A stretch of DNA of 64,000 bases from Mytilus galloprovincialis (lineage: Eukaryota > Mollusca > Bivalvia > Mytilida > Mytilidae): positions 82,723,913 through 82,787,912 of the forward strand of contig NC_134845.1 of NCBI RefSeq assembly GCF_965363235.1. The letters are read 5' to 3'. The first letter of the stretch is position 1, and every line of letters starts with the position of its first letter. Of the stretch, positions 35,398-46,769 are shown piece after piece. The notes under the pieces were generated by a model, which was not told the origin of the DNA, ran no database searches, and saw only the letters and a program-made list of their open reading frames with translations. A program made the position numbers and the translations under genes.

Positions 35398-36149
35398 ATA
35401 ATTATATATTTTTTTTTATCTGTGCCTGTTCACATTTTCCTGGTTGACATTGCTTAGGTCAAATATATAAACGACGTGTCTAGAAAAGAATAGTTTGAGC
35501 TTGGAATCGTTTCTTTAAATAACAGCTTTTGATGTTTTGATAAAAACCCTTTTTTCAATTTAAATAAAACAATGACTATTGCTCACTTTTTTCCTTTAGC
35601 TCACCTGGCCTTATAAAAAGGGTAGTTTCGGCCAGTACTGTCACTCATTTTATGTTCTTCGTCTATTATCGTTCGTTAAATATTTTGAAAAATTCTATAA
35701 AATGGAAAGTAAATTGCAACAAACTTGGCTGCAATGATCATTACGGTATATAGTATCGTTTTTGCATTGTATCTTTACCATGCTATAATGCCAAGGTAAG
35801 CAACACATGCTACTTGGAATCTATAGTTTGTGTATTGCAACATATTTCTACTTATCTTCGTCTCACGGGTTTTCGTGCTATCAAGAATGCATTGTGACCT
35901 CACAATTTCAATTAAAAACATGCATAGTACGAACTCGTATAAAGTACGATACCATATGATCTGTCCACAACCTGTATTTTACAAAATTATGTATATTTCT
36001 TTGTAGTTAATTGATGCATCTATTTGATCAATGTAGAAAAAAAATACATTGAAGGGACCAACGATCACCAACTAGCCATCCTTAAAAAAACATTCGATCT
36101 TAAATAAAACGTTAATCGAATCTTCATTTTTTTTTAAATTTCAGACAAC
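35398..36149. promoter_or_regulatory. Upstream region of the GH27 gene
   Basis: A polypyrimidine run and TTTCAG at 36139-36144 lie six bases before the start codon, so the coding start is near the beginning of an exon and a leader exon probably lies upstream. I cannot place the promoter. Confidence 0.35.
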
Positions 36150-39100
36150 ATGAACATTTTGATTTTTTGCGTAGTAGTATTAGCAGTCGTCAATGCCTTA
36201 GATAACGGACTTGGACGAACACCCCCGATGGGATGGTTGTCTTGGGAACGTTTCCGATGTAACACTGACTGCTTAAATGATCCTGACAATTGCATAAGGT
36301 ACGTGTCTAGATTTGATATTTTCAATGGTGTTATATATGCAAAGTCTATCGAATTAAATGTATTTTGAAGAAAAAAGAAAGTTGTGACATGTTTTCTAGA
36401 ATTTAAGCCAATGCTGAGCATTTACACGTGTGGAAATATGTCCTAGCTCTTTACATTTTTGTGGGGATATATTGGTTGCCTGTTGCAGGACAGAAATTCT
36501 TTCTCTCTTTATATTATCCAATGTTCCTCAAGTTTCTAGTGGCAATCACAACTCCTAGTCCTTCACCCGGACGACCCCTATTACAGGGCCGATCTATTGT
36601 TGCAGTATACATTGTGTATAGTATTCACTTGTTCTTGTCTTAAATATGCATGAACTATTTGCAACTGGACTTAAATCAAACAACAATTAATGCGAGTTGC
36701 CGCGATCGCAATACCTAATTAGATTTTTCCAAAAATATATGAATGTGTTGCTTCGCCTTTCGTTCTAGGCAGACACAATGCATGTGCAACTGAAACTCAA
36801 AATAAAAATAATATACATCCTGGTAAAGTTGTATGTCCTCCAACGGAACGTTATTTTGTAAATTGGCATGTAAAATCAGACTCCGGATACAGTTCAACAC
36901 ACAACAAATTTCAAGGAATGATTGTCTGCCCCTACCATGTTTATATCATTTTTACTTCCTTATAAAATATGCATGACATATTTGCGGCTGGATCTGTGAA
37001 AACAAAATGAAAACAAAATAAGTTAATAATTTGTCCTTTTTAGCGAAAAATTGTACATGCAAATGGCCGATCATATGGAACAAGATGGCTACCTTGCTGC
37101 TGGCTATGAGTATGTTAACATTGATGATTGTTGGATGGCGATGGAGAGAGGTTCCGACGGGAGGCTGGTGGCAGACCCAAAACGGTTTCCTCATGGCATT
37201 AAATTTTTGGCAGATTATGTAAGTAGTATCAATTAAAAAGCCTTAGCCTCGGTCACACCTTACCGGATAGCACGAACGGACGACTAACGGATGAAAATAA
37301 AAGTTGTCCGTTGACAAAATTGTTATCCGTTGGGAGTCCGTTGATGTACTGACCAAATAAAACGGACGCGTAAAGAATGTATAACGGACACACACCGGAT
37401 ACATGTATGCAATGTACGAGAAACGGAAACGTACCGGACAGAACGGACACCTAACGGAAGCTTAACGGATAAAACTGATAAACAAGATATACGTTATAAT
37501 TAAAGACAACATTGATTATACATGTAAATCGCATAAATATTCAAAATGTTTCTGTGTAACTGGTTTTGGTTTTTTCTTCAAAATGCCACCAAAGGGCAGT
37601 GTCTGGCCTGAAGCAGAGCTGCTTGATTGTAAAGACGTGCTCTTACTCTAAGATCGATTATGAATAATAAGAATTCACAAACCTTAAGAAATCTGACATA
37701 TCAATAATTGTTATTTCCTAAGCGAAATTTTCAATTGGCATTTATCCGTTTTGATCCGTTCATCATCCGTTTTATCCGTTATACGTCCGGTAGACATCCG
37801 TTTTATCCATTTCAGATCCGTTCATCATCTGTTTTATCCGTTATACGTCCGGTAGACATCCGTTTTATCCATTATACGTCCGGTAGACATCCGTTTCACA
37901 TTCGTTCAACATCCGTTTTATCCGTTAAACGTCCGGTAGAAGTCCGTTGGTGAATTTATCTGCTAGACCTCCAACGGATGTATAACGGACACGTAACGGA
38001 TACAAAAGGGAAACGAAACAGACGAGTACCGTACAAAACGGACGCCTACCGGACGTCCAACGGACATTTCATCCGTTGAACGTCCGTTCAAAGTTTTGAA
38101 CATGCCCAAAATTTTCCACCGGACAGAACGGACGTCGATAGATAAAACGTATTCTAAACGGCCATGCAACGGATATGGACGGATGTCTAACTGCATGATA
38201 AGAACAGACGTCTTACGGACATGAACGAATTGAAAAACAGTTATACGTTAGGCGTCCGTTCGAGCTATCCGTTAAGGTGTGACCGAGGCTTATCATTTAA
38301 ATAAATCCACGAAGCTTACAAATGTTTTAGTCTCATCTTCATAGTTGATTCGGGAATGACCATTTAACTTTAAAGAGGGGTATGTTTATTTTCCTAACAC
38401 AATTATTCCATCCCCATTATAATAGTTTTACGGTTTGACAAAAAGAACGTGCTCCATATGTGATCTGAAAATCTGTTAAATTGAAGAGTTAACAAACAAA
38501 GCAAGTACCAATTGCAAGTTTAAGAGGGCACACATTGCTTTTTAATTCGGGAAAATCATAGTTCTAAAAATAATGGATGTATATATATTCAGGTTCACAG
38601 TAAAGGACTAAAGCTTGGTATTTACGAAGACTTTGGAACCCATACTTGTGGAGGCTATCCGGGAAGTAAATTCTATATGGAGCTGGACGCTCAGACATTC
38701 GCAGACTGGGGAATTGATAGTCTAAAGTTAGATGGCTGTTATAGTGGCATTGAGGATATGAAAGATGGTTCGTATCAGCTAAGGGAGCTACCATTTGATT
38801 TTTAGGGGGAGGGAGGCTAGGAAGAACTTTTAAAAAAGGCAGAACAGGAATTATATGTAAAAGAAAGCCTGGATAAGCAGCTTGGCAAAAAATGCAGGAA
38901 GACATTGTATGTAGAAAAAAATACATATTACCGGTACAACTAAAAGAGAAATGGAAGACACCTTTCAATTTGGATCGCAATACAGGGCACCATCCTGTCC
39001 CATACCAAAGAAAACAGTTCTCTATTGTCCCACTGGCAATCCGAATTAACAGCACTTCATCGCGAAAATTTAACTTTGAAGAACCTATAAGAACACCGTT

Positions 39101-42100
39101 TCATTGTGGAAGGACCTGTAATGATTGCCACTGATTTTCAGTATAAACAATAACCAATGATTAATACATATACCGTAACCCTCTGTTTCAGGTTACCCTA
39201 TTATGGAGTTTTATCTGAATAAGACAGGACGACCAATGTTATATTCTTGTAGCTGGCCAGCCTATGTAGTTTTTAGTGGCACAATTGTAAGTGTTAAAGA
39301 AATTATTGTTTTCGAAGATCTTTGGAGGGTTTGTGATAATTAGTGAAAAGAAAAGGCAATTGAGAGAACGTTAATTGAAGAACACAAATGACACAATGCA
39401 AATATAAACTTTAGTTGAGTCTTTTTGTACAGATCTAGCCTTGAAGGCATAAACCTTTGCTCAGTGGTTGGAGCACAAAAATCATGCTCGAAACATGAAA
39501 TCCAGCAATTTGATTGGTTGATTTTCGAGTCTGAGTACAAAAATCATGCTCGAAAGTTTTATGACCATGAAGCCTGGAATGTACTTATCAAACTGCACGA
39601 CAAGCAAATACAATCACTCTAGTTTTGTATAAAATCAGTGTTACTCTTTTTTTCACATACACTATTTATTATCCTTTGAATGTCCCTTTGATATTTTAGC
39701 CTCTCTTAAATGAAATTGTTTTGACTTTAACGTATCACAAGATGTGTATAAAATCATTCCTGTTAATTGATGCTCAGAATAAAGATAACATTTTGTTAAA
39801 AATTACATGACTGTAACTGGTATTATTAAAAACTAAATATTTTTTTATCAAATATCTTAAATAGGACATGTTTTAAAACTAATAAGCAGTGAATGAGAAT
39901 AACAAGTATGTTCAACACTATCACAATATGTTTTCATCTAGAACTTTAATTATTTTTTTTTTAAATTTCATAATTTTTTTAAGCCAAATTACAAATCAAT
40001 TGCTAACAGTTGTAACATATGGAGAAACTATGCTGACATCGATGATTCCTGGGATAGCGTGAAAGGAATAATAGATTTCTATGGTAACGATAATGGTAGC
40101 TTCAGTTCATTTGCTGGTCCAGGACATTTCAATGACCCGGATATGGTAAGTTTAAAGGAATAATAGATGTCTATGGTAACGATAACGATAGCTTTAGTTC
40201 ATACTCTGGACCAGGGCATTTCAATGAACCCGATATGGTAATGTAAGTTTAAAGGAATAATAGATGTCTATGGTAACGATAATGGTAGCTTTAGTGTCTA
40301 TGCTGGGCCAGGGCATTTCAATGACCCGGATATGGTAAGTTTAAAGGAATAATAGATTTCTATGGTAACCATAATGGTAGCTTTTAATTAGTTCATATGC
40401 TGGTCCAGGGCATTTCAATGACCCGGATATGGTTTTGTTAATCAATCCAATTTTAGCTCATCAAATTTTGTCAATATAACGGAGCTATAAGCAACTGTAC
40501 TACAAGTGAGAGGTTTAGATACCTATAAAACCAGGTTTAACCCACCAATTTGGTATAGTGTAACTTTTTCAAATTGATATCTATACAAGTAACGGAAGAG
40601 ACTAGTTTCACTGAGCGGCAACTCCACTGAAACCATACACATTAGGAAATATTTGTGATACGATGTATACATGTAGTACCATTTTTTTAGGAAATATCCA
40701 ACGTCGGAGACCGTTATCGATCCATGTCTTATACGCTTTCGTGCAGGCTAGGTCGACGTACAAATCTAATGCCCGCGAATTTTAAAAACTCTTTGATTCA
40801 ACACTTACAAAATTGCACCGCGATTTCGCTGGTATCTTCTAGTAATAATAAAACCAACTAGAACATTTGTAGAAGTAGATATTACCACGAAAATAATGTT
40901 TTACAGTAACATAAAATATGTATATAATTAGCAAGACTGTCTGCCTAAAACGATGCATGGGACTTTCCTACCAAACTAACTACTAGTAGATATAAATGCC
41001 TTTTCCCTGTCGAAGGTCTCTCATTGTTTCAAGTTGATTGGCTGTGTTGAGAGTGTACTCGGCCCTTGGATATCGTATGTGAAGGATACAAAAAAACATT
41101 CCATGTTTGAAGAGTGGATAAAACGTAAACATTCTTATATTTGATGATCGGTTTCAATCAATAGACGACTTTGTTATTCAGATAATTGTTGGCGACTTCG
41201 GACTAAGCTATGAACAACAGAAATCACAGATGGCGCTGTGGGCAGTAATGGCGTCTCCACTGATGATGTCAAACGATCTGAGACAAATTGATCCTCAATC
41301 TAAAGCATTACTACTAAATAAAAATGTCCTTAAGATAAACCAGGATCCTATGGGAATACAAGGAAAAAGAATAATGAAGGTTAGTATATCACAATAGACT
41401 CATAGATACGTGGCTTTAGATTAACTAGGATCCTATGGGAATACAAGGCAAAAGGATAACGAAAATAAGAATAACACAACAAACTTATAAATAAGTTGTT
41501 TAATATTTTGTATATACGCCAGACGTGCGTTTGGTCTACAAACGACTCACCAGTGACGCTCGAATCAGAAAAGTTAATAAAGCAAAATAATTAACGTAGT
41601 GAAATAGCAGGCCAATTTATAAACGAAGTTGGAGAGCAGACCAAATAATGTACGAAATTGAAGAGTATTAAGGACGGAACATTTCGAAAGATTTTCCAAG
41701 TACAGATAAGTCATATTGAAAATTTGCAACTAGTTCAAAGTGTCAAAGTTTTCAATTATTTAATACGTCCTTTAAACAGGAAAGAACATGATTTAAAAAA
41801 ACAATGTCACAACCTGATTAAAAAGATTTACTCAATTGTTTGATTGCTGTCCTTTATCTATCTTCTCCTGCATCTCATTCATATCATACTATGCTTGGTT
41901 TGTGTTGAAATGCTATTTGTATATCCTTATAGACAAAAGATATGCAAGTATGGACACGACAAGTTATGCCCAAGGGATCTTTGGCTTTTAGCATTCTGAA
42001 TACTGGAGAAGGAGGCGCAGGAGCTAAAGTAAGTAAACCTAGCCAAAGATAGACTACTTAAAAAAGGGTCCGTGGAAAATCAGTTTAAGCAACCAGTCCT

Positions 42101-43443
42101 ATATTTTTTTAACTTTTCAAACAATATGATATAATATTATCGAATTTTTCTGTTTTTAACGCCACTTTGCACTGCTTTTGGCCTAAGTATTTCTTGGCGG
42201 CCAGTTTTAATTGTTGGAGGAAGTCCGGAGAAAACTGCCGACCTTCAATAGGAAAACTGACAATTCTAGTCAATTAAGATTGTAGTCTAGTGCACTCGCA
42301 CGAGCGGGATTCGAACTCACAACCTCACTCAGTTCTCAAAGGATAATATATAATGAGGTCTATAATGTAGAGCAGGTTCTGGTTACCCTTTTACAGCACT
42401 GTCACATGAGATCAACCCGAGATTTTGGTGGCGCTGTGTTCCTCAGTCTTTCGTTTTCTATGTTGTGTTTGTATACTGTTGTTTGTCTTTGATAGTGTTC
42501 TTCTTTTCCACATGACATTATAAGTTTGTCTGGTTTTTGGCCAATGAGTTTGAACGTCCTTTTAATACATTTTGCCCCTCTTCCATAAATGTTAACATGT
42601 GTGTAATGTAAGAAAAATCCAACGAAAGACGAACGAAATAATATGTCTAACAAAAGTGAATAATTGGAGGACAATAGTTATCAAAGGTACCAGGATTATA
42701 ATTTGATACGCCAGACGTGCGTTTCATCTACAAAAGACTCACCAGTGACGCTCATATCAAAATATTTATAAAGCCAAACAAGTACAAAGTACAAAACACT
42801 TCAAATAAGATGCCAGCCGCAATAAATAGTTGTCAAATTTTTAAAATTCTAGTCAAATGTTGAAAATTTTAATCCCAATTCATTCAGACAACTGTATATT
42901 GTATTCCAGCTAGATGCTCCACAATTTAAGGTTAAAGGAGAAAAGGTTAAGTTAAATTGAAAACAACAGAATTTTTGTGAACTTTCTATTTCTATTGTTT
43001 CTGCATATATGTAATATATAAATACAGCATCTTTATAGCAAAGGTATCTAAATGTTAATATGAAGTTGTAGCACTAACTTTACATAATAGGAGCTGGAGG
43101 GTTGAAATTTGATGCTTAATAGTATTCAAAATGCAGAGATAAATGAATGGTATAACATGAAAAAGAAGAATCAAAAATAAGATATAACTGGAAGAACTCT
43201 TTTACAAGAAAAACTGAATGTACACGTTTGTTCTTTCAATCACATATGCAAACTATAATGTGGCTTTGTATTTCCTTTCAGGTAAAGATGTTATGTTCAG
43301 ATCTCGGACTAACGAGCCCTGGTGGATATAGCATAACAGAGGTTTTTACAGGAACTGTTGTAGGATCATTTAAACCCAACCAATATCTAAACGTCACAGT
43401 GGTGCCATCTGGTGTATTCTTTGGATCAGCTACTCCACTTTGA
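36150..43443 (+). CDS. NAGA: Alpha-N-acetylgalactosaminidase / alpha-galactosidase (GH27), eight exons
   Basis: Exons are 36150-36298, 37044-37218, 38593-38767, 39192-39286, 39984-40145, 41182-41379, 41933-42028 and 43282-43443. All introns are GT-AG with matching phases, giving 403 residues (human NAGA has about 411). A signal peptide ends near residue 16, before [19 protein letters not shown]. Family motifs follow: [20 protein letters not shown] with the nucleophile D155, and [10 protein letters not shown] with the acid/base D216. The specificity loop reads YSCSWPAY: S187 and A190 are the residues that make human NAGA accept N-acetylgalactosamine, where alpha-galactosidase A has Glu and Leu. 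[10 protein letters not shown] and [10 protein letters not shown] complete the barrel, and exon 8 is the beta-sandwich end. The enzyme removes terminal alpha-GalNAc from glycoproteins and glycolipids in the lysosome. Intron 2 holds a TIR element. Exons 5 and 6 are followed by broken tandem copies of their own tails. Confidence 0.95.
37246..38289. mobile_element. Motif-filled TIR element in intron 2 of the GH27 gene
   Basis: Ends are GCCTCGGTCACACCTTA and its inverse, extending about 37 bp with two mismatches. TTA lies on both sides (37243-37245 and 38290-38292), the target duplication expected of PIF/Harbinger elements. The interior is packed with ACGGAC / GTCCGT words, ATCCGTTTTATCCGTT runs and CGTCCGGTAGACATCCG units in both orientations. 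These echo the ACGGACG within the TIR. A short frame at 37583-37651 starts [16 protein letters not shown]; the W-x-x-E spacing is like a Myb/SANT-type start, which Harbinger accessory proteins have, but it ends after 22 codons. Longer frames over the repeats are artefacts. Confidence 0.75.
40154..40432 (+). repeat. Three broken tandem copies of the GH27 exon 5 tail
   Basis: The last 84 coding bases of exon 5 plus its splice donor (AAAGGAATAATAGAT ... GACCCGGATATG|GTAAGT) are repeated at 40154, 40251 and 40343, period 92-97 bp. None has a splice acceptor in front. Reading through from exon 5 reaches a stop within about ten codons. The copies differ from exon 5 by a few substitutions each, and the fourth is the most damaged. 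They are pseudo-exonic duplications. Confidence 0.9.
41420..41477 (+). repeat. Broken tandem copy of the GH27 exon 6 tail
   Basis: AGGATCCTATGGGAATACAA and the bases up to the donor of exon 6 recur about 85 bases downstream. The donor-side sequence is altered to CGAAAATAAG, so it probably cannot act as a splice site. Confidence 0.8.
41515..41650 (+). repeat. Family C repeat in intron 6
   Basis: ACGCCAGACGTGCGTTTGGT and CTCACCAGTGACGCTCGAAT followed by AAGTTGGAGAGCAGACC. Confidence 0.65.
42125..42335 (-). repeat. Probable tRNA-derived SINE in intron 7
   Basis: On the minus strand the head carries GAGTTCGAATCCCGC, a good B box, next to GTGCACTAGACTAC. The body (GGAGGAAGTCCGGAGAAAAC on the plus strand) is unrelated to a tRNA. 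That layout is typical of a SINE, but no A box or 3' tail is clear. Confidence 0.4.
42385..42590 (+). repeat. Diverged family G tail in intron 7
   Basis: Keeps GAGATCAACCCGAGATTTTGGTGG-type sequence and TTGTTTGTCTTTGATAGTG in the order of the copies at 12090 and 46105. Confidence 0.5.
42680..42795 (+). repeat. Family C repeat in intron 7
   Basis: ACCAGGATTATAATTTGATA, ACGCCAGACGTGCGTTTCAT and GCCAAACAAGTACAAAGTAC. Confidence 0.7.
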
Positions 43444-43821
43444 GAGCAAAGAGGAGAAATAGAATGGAAGCCATTTGCATAAATGAGGGAAAATATTTTG
43501 AATGTCATGTACACTTCTGTTTGAAAGTTGAAAGACATTCTGTACGTGTGAATTGAGAAATGTAATATAAATCTTTTGTCATGTTGTGCGGTTCTGTGTA
43601 TGTGTGTGTGATTTCTGTTATTGAACTTATTGCATTTGAAGTCCAACTTCCTAATATGAAAGCGAGGTCAATTGTATATTTATACATACTAAGTTTTATT
43701 TACCTTTTTTGCATAATTTTGTTTTGAATTATGATTTTTTATTAAAAATTATTTTCAAGAACTATAACTGTTTTATATTTGTATCATTGATTCTAATATG
43801 ACGTTCTTCTTTGGCTTTAGA

Positions 43822-43850
43822 AATAAAGCCATGTTGTAATACCAATAAAA
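43822..43850 (+). terminator. Polyadenylation signals of the GH27 gene
   Basis: AATAAA occurs at about 43822 and again near 43844, some 380-400 bases after the stop codon, consistent with a short 3' UTR. Confidence 0.5.
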
Positions 43851-44084
43851 CATGGGCTGCACGGGTTTGATGTCACAATTGAAATTGCAACGTTAGGTGA
43901 ATTTTGAACAAAGCTGGAGATTAAAATAGACATTTTTGTTGGTGTTGCTCGATTGGAAATAAAATGAAAACATTATAAAAGTAAGTTTAAATGTGTCTGG
44001 TCTTTATTTATTGTTAAACTATTTCTATAACGCTTTTGTTTCTTAAAATCAAAATGGCGACATTTCCAGCGTGTGTTTATAGGT

Positions 44085-45446
44085 GGCACTGGCTACGGTT
44101 ACATGGAAATGTAACAATAATTAAGATATTATTGTTACATTGGAGACTAATTGCCGGAATGCAAAGTTGGGTAAGGAACCGATTAATTACGAATGTAACA
44201 ATAATTATTGAGGCTACGGTTACATTGCGTTATTGTTACATGAAAAACAGCAATGTTCAATGGGAATAGTAACATGTACTAAATAATAAAAGTTGAAGAC
44301 ATTATTTTTTATTTGCAGCAAATACAAGTATAAGATACAATTTTTTGATTTTTTTATAGTACGTCCTACGTGGATCCTGAAATCGGACTCGGACATCTCT
44401 TAAACTGAGTTTTACTATGCGTAGTGTTGTGCGTTTGTTTTTTCTACATTGGCTAGAGGTATAGGGGAGGGTTGAGATCTCATGAACATGTTTAACCCCG
44501 CCGCAATTTTGCGCCTGTCTCAAGCCAGGAGCCTTTGCATGGCCTTTGTTAGTCTTGTATGATTTTTTAATGTTAGTTTCTTGTGTATAATTCGGAGTTT
44601 AGTATGACGTCCATTATCACTGAACTATAGTATACATATTTGTTTAGGGGCCAGCTGAAGGACGCCTCCGGGTGTGGGAGTTTCTCGCTACATTGAAGAC
44701 CCATTGGTGACCTTCGGCTGTTGTCTGCTCTATGTTCGTGTTGTTGTCGCTTTGACACATTCCCCATTTCCATTCTCAATTTTATACATGTATACAGACG
44801 GAAGTTCACAGTGTTAGTTCACAGTTAGCAAACTTTGCTTTTGATGTATCAATTTTTGGTAAGTGCGTTTGAATAGCTGTATGACATTTGTGTCTTGATA
44901 TTGTTTCAGTTTCGTTTCAAACGCATCCCATGCAAGTTTTGAATTTTTCACCCAAACAAAATTGGTGATAGGAATCTCTTCATCCATTGTTCAAAGTATA
45001 ATGACAGTAATACGAGTAGGTGTGCAGTTACATACTTAAAAGTGAACAGTTTTCTCAGTCCGAGTTTTCAACAACAAACCATTGAACTATATTTTTCACC
45101 TTTGGCACTACTAATTTGGAGTAGTAAAAACTGTATCTTTAAGAACATCAAAACCATTCATACCTAAAACAATTTAAACACCATTTGTTTTGTTATAACG
45201 CATATTATTTAGTAGACATGAATGGATTAAGCAACACAACTATATAGAAGATTTAAGTTTAATAAATCTGGCGTACATTGCTGTTTTTCATGTAACAATA
45301 ACGCAATGTAACCGTAGCCTCAATAATTATTGTTACATTCGTAATTAATCGGTTCCTTACCCAACTTTGCATTCCGGCAATTAGTCTCCAATGTAACAAT
45401 AATATTTTAATTATTGTTACATTTCCATGTAACCGTAGCCAGTGCC
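44085..45446. mobile_element. Young Mutator-like non-autonomous element with 172-bp TIRs
   Basis: The terminal inverted repeats are 44085-44256 and 45275-45446, each 172 bases, starting GGCACTGGCTACGGTTACAT. I find one mismatch between them. Both flanks carry the same nine bases, TTTATAGGT (44076-44084 and 45447-45455), a perfect target duplication. Long TIRs with a 9-bp duplication are the hallmark of Mutator-like (MULE) elements. The TIRs contain repeated ATGTAACAATAA words. The interior includes a family A piece (about 44460-44550), a family D copy (44575-44790) and no transposase. Near-identical arms mean a recent insertion. Confidence 0.85.
44575..44790 (+). repeat. Family D repeat inside the Mutator-like element
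   Basis: GGAGTTTAGTATGACGTCCA, GGCCAGCTGAAGGACGCCTC and CATTGGTGACCTTCGGCTG; closely matches 7740-7965. Confidence 0.7.
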
Positions 45447-45455
45447 TTTATAGGT

Positions 45456-46104
45456 CCGCTTCAACGTACAAAAGTTCAAAATATTCCTATTATCATGCAA
45501 TGCTCTAGTTCATTTTAACCTGTGTATTAAGATATTGATACAATGCCTAACCATGTGAAATGAGCATAGAACACGGTATTATGGGATCATATCTTAAATA
45601 TGAATATATAAGCAAGGAAACAGGAGCTTTCATTGTGCAAGTCTGATTGATATAAAAAAAACATTGCTTTTTAATAAATAACTCGCCATGGTCATTTAGA
45701 TCAGTAGGTTGAACTTGGAATGATACATAATCATTGTAACAATATTTTTGATTCTCTGCTAAATCTGACTTTAGTGTAATTTTTTTTTTTTTTTGTTTTG
45801 CCCCCACTGCGGCATATGATAGGTTGTACCCCTTTTTGTTCGAATTTAAATACTTCGTTTAGATTTTTGCCCGTTTTCTTGAAAAATATAATAGATAGAG
45901 AAAATCTTTAAACTGAAAAAATGCCCACTGTCCAGCAAGACGAGATCTACAAAATCAGGTAGGCTCCTTATAATAGTTTTTCCTTTTAATGACGGTTTTA
46001 CCATTTGTTTGCTGTTTTGGCAATATACTAAATAGGATAGTGTGAAACTGTAAACAGTAGTGACTGTCCGCAATGAACATATACCTAGATGAGCGACATA
46101 GGCT
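45456..46104. other. Intergenic stretch
   Basis: No gene or repeat recognised; open frames on the minus strand lack motifs. Confidence 0.4.
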
Positions 46105-46350
46105 CTTTTCACATAAGCAACACGATGGGTGTCACATGCATGTGGAGCAGGATCTGCTTACCCTTCCGGAGCACCTGAGATCGCCCCTAGTTTTTGGTGG
46201 GGTTCGTGTTGTTTATTCTTTATTTTTCTGTGTTGTGTCATGTGTACTATTGTTTGTCTGTTTGTCTTTTTCATTTTTAGCCATGGCGTTGTCAGTTTAT
46301 TTTAGATTTCTGAGTTTGACTGTCCCTTTTGTATCTTTCGTCCCTCTTTT
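46105..46350 (+). repeat. Family G tail
   Basis: GGAGCAGGATCTGCTTACCC through CCATGGCGTTGTCAGTTT to TCGTCCCTCTTTTAG; near-identical to 12090-12336 with no reverse-transcriptase part attached. Confidence 0.7.
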
Positions 46351-46769
46351 AGTACATCTAGTTTTATTGAACAGCTGTATACTTCTGTTGTCTTTATTTA
46401 GGACTATATGAATGTAATTTGTTCCCAGCATTAGTGATAATAGTCATTAATCGATTAAGCAAAAACAAATTGAGTCACAAATGAAAACCAAAGAAAAACA
46501 ACAACTATAAAATCCGGCTTAATATCATAAAGATTAATTACGCCAACCACACGAACAAAAAAAAACAAAACAACGATCGTTTGAACTTAAGGTTTTGAGA
46601 ATTTAGTTTCATAGTTTCATAGTTTATTAAAGAAAACTCAGCCGCAGAAGACTGCGTAACAGGAGCATATTATACACAATATAAACAAGAAGTAATTGTA
46701 AAAGGATGCTGTTACGAAGTCTCCCAAACAAAGCTCCCATAAGTCGCCATTTATATGGTCCCATGTTCT

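Noticed and set aside
37708-37953. 81-codon frame with repeated arginine/proline phrases
   Set aside because: It is produced by the ATCCGTTTTATCCGTT word array of the TIR element; frames exist in several phases.
40154-40432. Copies of the exon 5 tail as alternative exons
   Set aside because: No splice acceptor precedes any copy, and read-through meets stops within a few codons.
42402-42674. 90-codon minus-strand frame in intron 7
   Set aside because: It overlaps a dispersed retroelement tail in the antisense direction and has no motif.
43278-43646. 122-codon minus-strand frame
   Set aside because: Antisense shadow of the last GH27 exon and its 3' UTR.
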